From contig PTFA01000271.1 in the NCBI GenBank assembly GCA_003342895.1, forward strand, positions 682,409 through 746,408: 64,000 nt of DNA, given 5' to 3'. A program made the position numbers and the translations under genes. Positions 62,401 to 64,000 of this stretch are shown one piece after another. The DNA comes from Casuarius casuarius. Taxonomy: Eukaryota; Chordata; Aves; Casuariiformes; Casuariidae. The notes beneath the pieces are model-generated. The model searched no databases. It was not told the origin of the DNA and saw only the letters and a program-made list of their open reading frames with translations. The first letter of the stretch is position 1; every line of letters starts with the position of its first letter.

Positions 62401-63034
62401 CCCAGGCTGTCATGCAGTATTTCAGCAATTCTAGAAACTTAACAGGGAGAAATATTTCCTTGACTGTTTCAGAAGAGCTTTGGACTGGATCTGCTACACC
62501 TACAGATGACCGTAGGTCAAGTGCAAACGTCATCTTTGATATTTGCTTTCCAAACCTATATTGAAAAACTCAGAGAAGTACCAATTAAATCCAGTGTGTT
62601 GCATAAATCTGAAGAGGAGCCAATATCTCATTTAATCAGTTGGCTGTCAGCCCATATAAATTACCATTTTTGAATGATTTATGAGCACTGAGGCATACAG
62701 GTCTTCCTGATGCTACTGTGATGAGCTATAATGGGATCAGGGTGCATATCACTTGTGTGCTATAGGGACAAGCTGTGGGTAGCCACACGGACTGAGGGCT
62801 GTTGAAGGTTTGGGATAGCAATTGTGACTTGGCTGTGTCCAACACCATCTCCACATCCCTGGCACACTCTGATTAACAGTTCCCGCCTATGAAGTTCTCC
62901 CAGCTAACAAATCCTCTTTGCAGCATACTTCCCCCCCACCCCTTCCTCCTTCCAATAAAAAGCAATTAGAGAAAGTCCTGGGCAGGGAGGAACTAAAAAG
63001 ATCCATGATCTGGATATCGTGAAGGAGGAAGAAA
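59466..63034. other. Non-coding stretch; strong candidate for conserved element
   Basis: The part at about 61785-62060 is repeat-free and dense in TAAT/ATTA cores (CACTAATTATAG, CTATTAATTGT, GTAATTACAG, ACATTAATTC, TTTTAATTTGG). It also has GTTACAAAGC...GCTTTTGTAAC, an inverted pair. A consensus splice donor TTTCAG/GTGAGTAAG stands at 61466-61480. No gene was recognised. Confidence 0.35.
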
Positions 63035-63371
63035 ATAATGTGTTGTTTGGTCTAAAAAAGATTGAAGGAAGGTATCAAGCATGGAAAAGGCTGCTGAAAG
63101 AGGAAGGGGAATTAACTTATGTCCAAGGAGTACAGGACATATAGCAATGGACTTAAATTGCTACAAGGATAGCTTAAATTAAATATCAGGAAAAATCCCC
63201 ATAGGTAAGAATGGTGAGACACTGGAATTAATTGGCTAGGTGGCTTCCAGTCTTCCCTTTCTTAAGAACTGGCTAAGCAAATATCTGTCAGACAGTATAG
63301 AAGAGCCTATTTTAGGGCACACAGACAGACCTAATGACTTCCCAGGATTTCTTCCAACCCCCCTTTCTATG
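63035..63371 (+). mobile_element. CR1-type LINE, 3' end, sense, with terminus
   Basis: In order: 'tctaaaaaagattgaaggaagg', 'aaggctgctgaaagaggaag', 'acatatagcaatggacttaaattgctacaagga', 'aaattaaatatcaggaaaaatcccc', 'agacactggaattaattggct', 'aagaactggctaagcaaatatctgtcagacagtatagaag', 'cagacctaatgacttcccaggatttcttccaa', ending 'ttctatga' (63364-63371). This is the whole 3' end of a CR1 LINE down to its characteristic octamer-like terminus. The copy has no intact frame. It is the best-ended CR1 copy in the window. Confidence 0.75.
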
Positions 63372-63574
63372 ATATTTTTAACCTTTATATTACCTTTTCT
63401 TGCATCTGAGTATTTCTCTATTATTAGCCTTTCCTTTGGCATAATGGTTTTAAATGGTAATACACACTCTTATTCTGAAATATATTCAATCTTTTGCTCT
63501 CTCATTCATGTTTCCTCTGTTGAAAGATGTAAATAAAAAACACTCTTCTCATGCAGCTACACTGACAAATATTT

Positions 63575-63745
63575 TCAATCAAAATGTTATTTGAAACAAA
63601 ATGGATTTATGTGCAAAATGGTAACTTCAGAAAAGTCTATTTTTTTAAAAAAAATGTTAGGTTACCAATGAAAAACTGATCATTTTAAAAGACAGTTTGC
63701 AACAAAAAGGACTTTTTCTTTGACTTATCTTTTCACAGAAAAAAA
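63575..63745. repeat. AT-rich region, possibly an interspersed repeat
   Basis: Blocks of 'caaaatg', 'gaaaa' and 'tttttt' alternate as in 22-130 and 7672-7870. It may be a diverged copy of the same AT-rich element. The remaining bases to the window end show nothing further. Confidence 0.22.
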
Positions 63746-64000
63746 GTAACTTCCTAACTGGGAGTAATGATTACAATGTTCCTTTTATTATTCCTTGTTG
63801 CCATTTCTTCCATTAGACTCTCCATCAGCATACCATTTTGATTTCCTTTTCAAAGATAAGTACTTATTTTTCACAAAACATAAAGGCAATCAAAATATAT
63901 AGAGACTGAAAACGTTGTTTATACTGTATTACTAAGCCATTGCCCATGCAAGCATATGCCTGTGTAAACAAACACATCAGCAATAATATCTCGCCTTTAT

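Noticed and set aside
1..64000. Search for CRISPR arrays, tRNA or rRNA genes, phage or integrative elements, endogenous retroviral genes
   Set aside because: No regularly spaced direct repeats, cloverleaf-like A/B box pairs outside SINE remnants, rRNA blocks, or retroviral gene motifs were seen by eye. A covariance-model or profile search would be needed to exclude weak cases.

Overview
The window reads as ordinary non-coding DNA from a large vertebrate (sauropsid) genome. It is AT-rich and CpG-poor. No open reading frame matches a protein family I recognise. There is no operon-like packing, no ribosomal or transfer RNA gene, no CRISPR array and no bacterial signal. The recognisable content is old, diverged interspersed repeats: 3' ends of CR1-type LINEs on both strands, MIR/L2-type SINE and LINE tails, and short palindromic MITE-like elements. 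This mix is typical of turtles and crocodilians and is also present in birds. I favour the turtle/archosaur lineage, but the exact clade is an inference from remembered repeat types, with no search behind it.

Layout: 1-8 kb has an AT-rich repeat at the left edge, a palindromic element (about 459-572), two sense CR1 tails (about 975-1617 and 2545-2850) and a MITE-like copy near 7.15 kb. 8-12.5 kb is unique-looking sequence. 12.5-17 kb is a low-complexity hot spot (G/T tract, A36, a 77-base CA repeat, A28) with MITE-like and MIR-like copies between. 17-30 kb is mostly unique, with a splice-site-flanked exon-like segment at 18460-18566 and a short reading frame resembling a signal peptide at 27629-27766 (minus). 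30-46 kb carries most of the MIR-like copies, several MITE-like copies and two antisense CR1 tails. 46-64 kb holds the longest reading frame (50474-51013, minus), the most complete CR1 tail (about 51985-52790), several stretches resembling conserved non-coding elements, and further CR1 pieces at 59.3 and 63.0-63.4 kb.

No genes can be shown to work together here. The window could be intergenic or lie inside a large intron. The most useful leads are the exon-like segment at 18.46 kb, the 179-codon reading frame at 50.5-51.0 kb, the candidate conserved elements (notably 53.4-53.8, 57.95-58.3 and 61.8-62.05 kb) and the set of palindromic elements. I did not find evidence for a new biological system.
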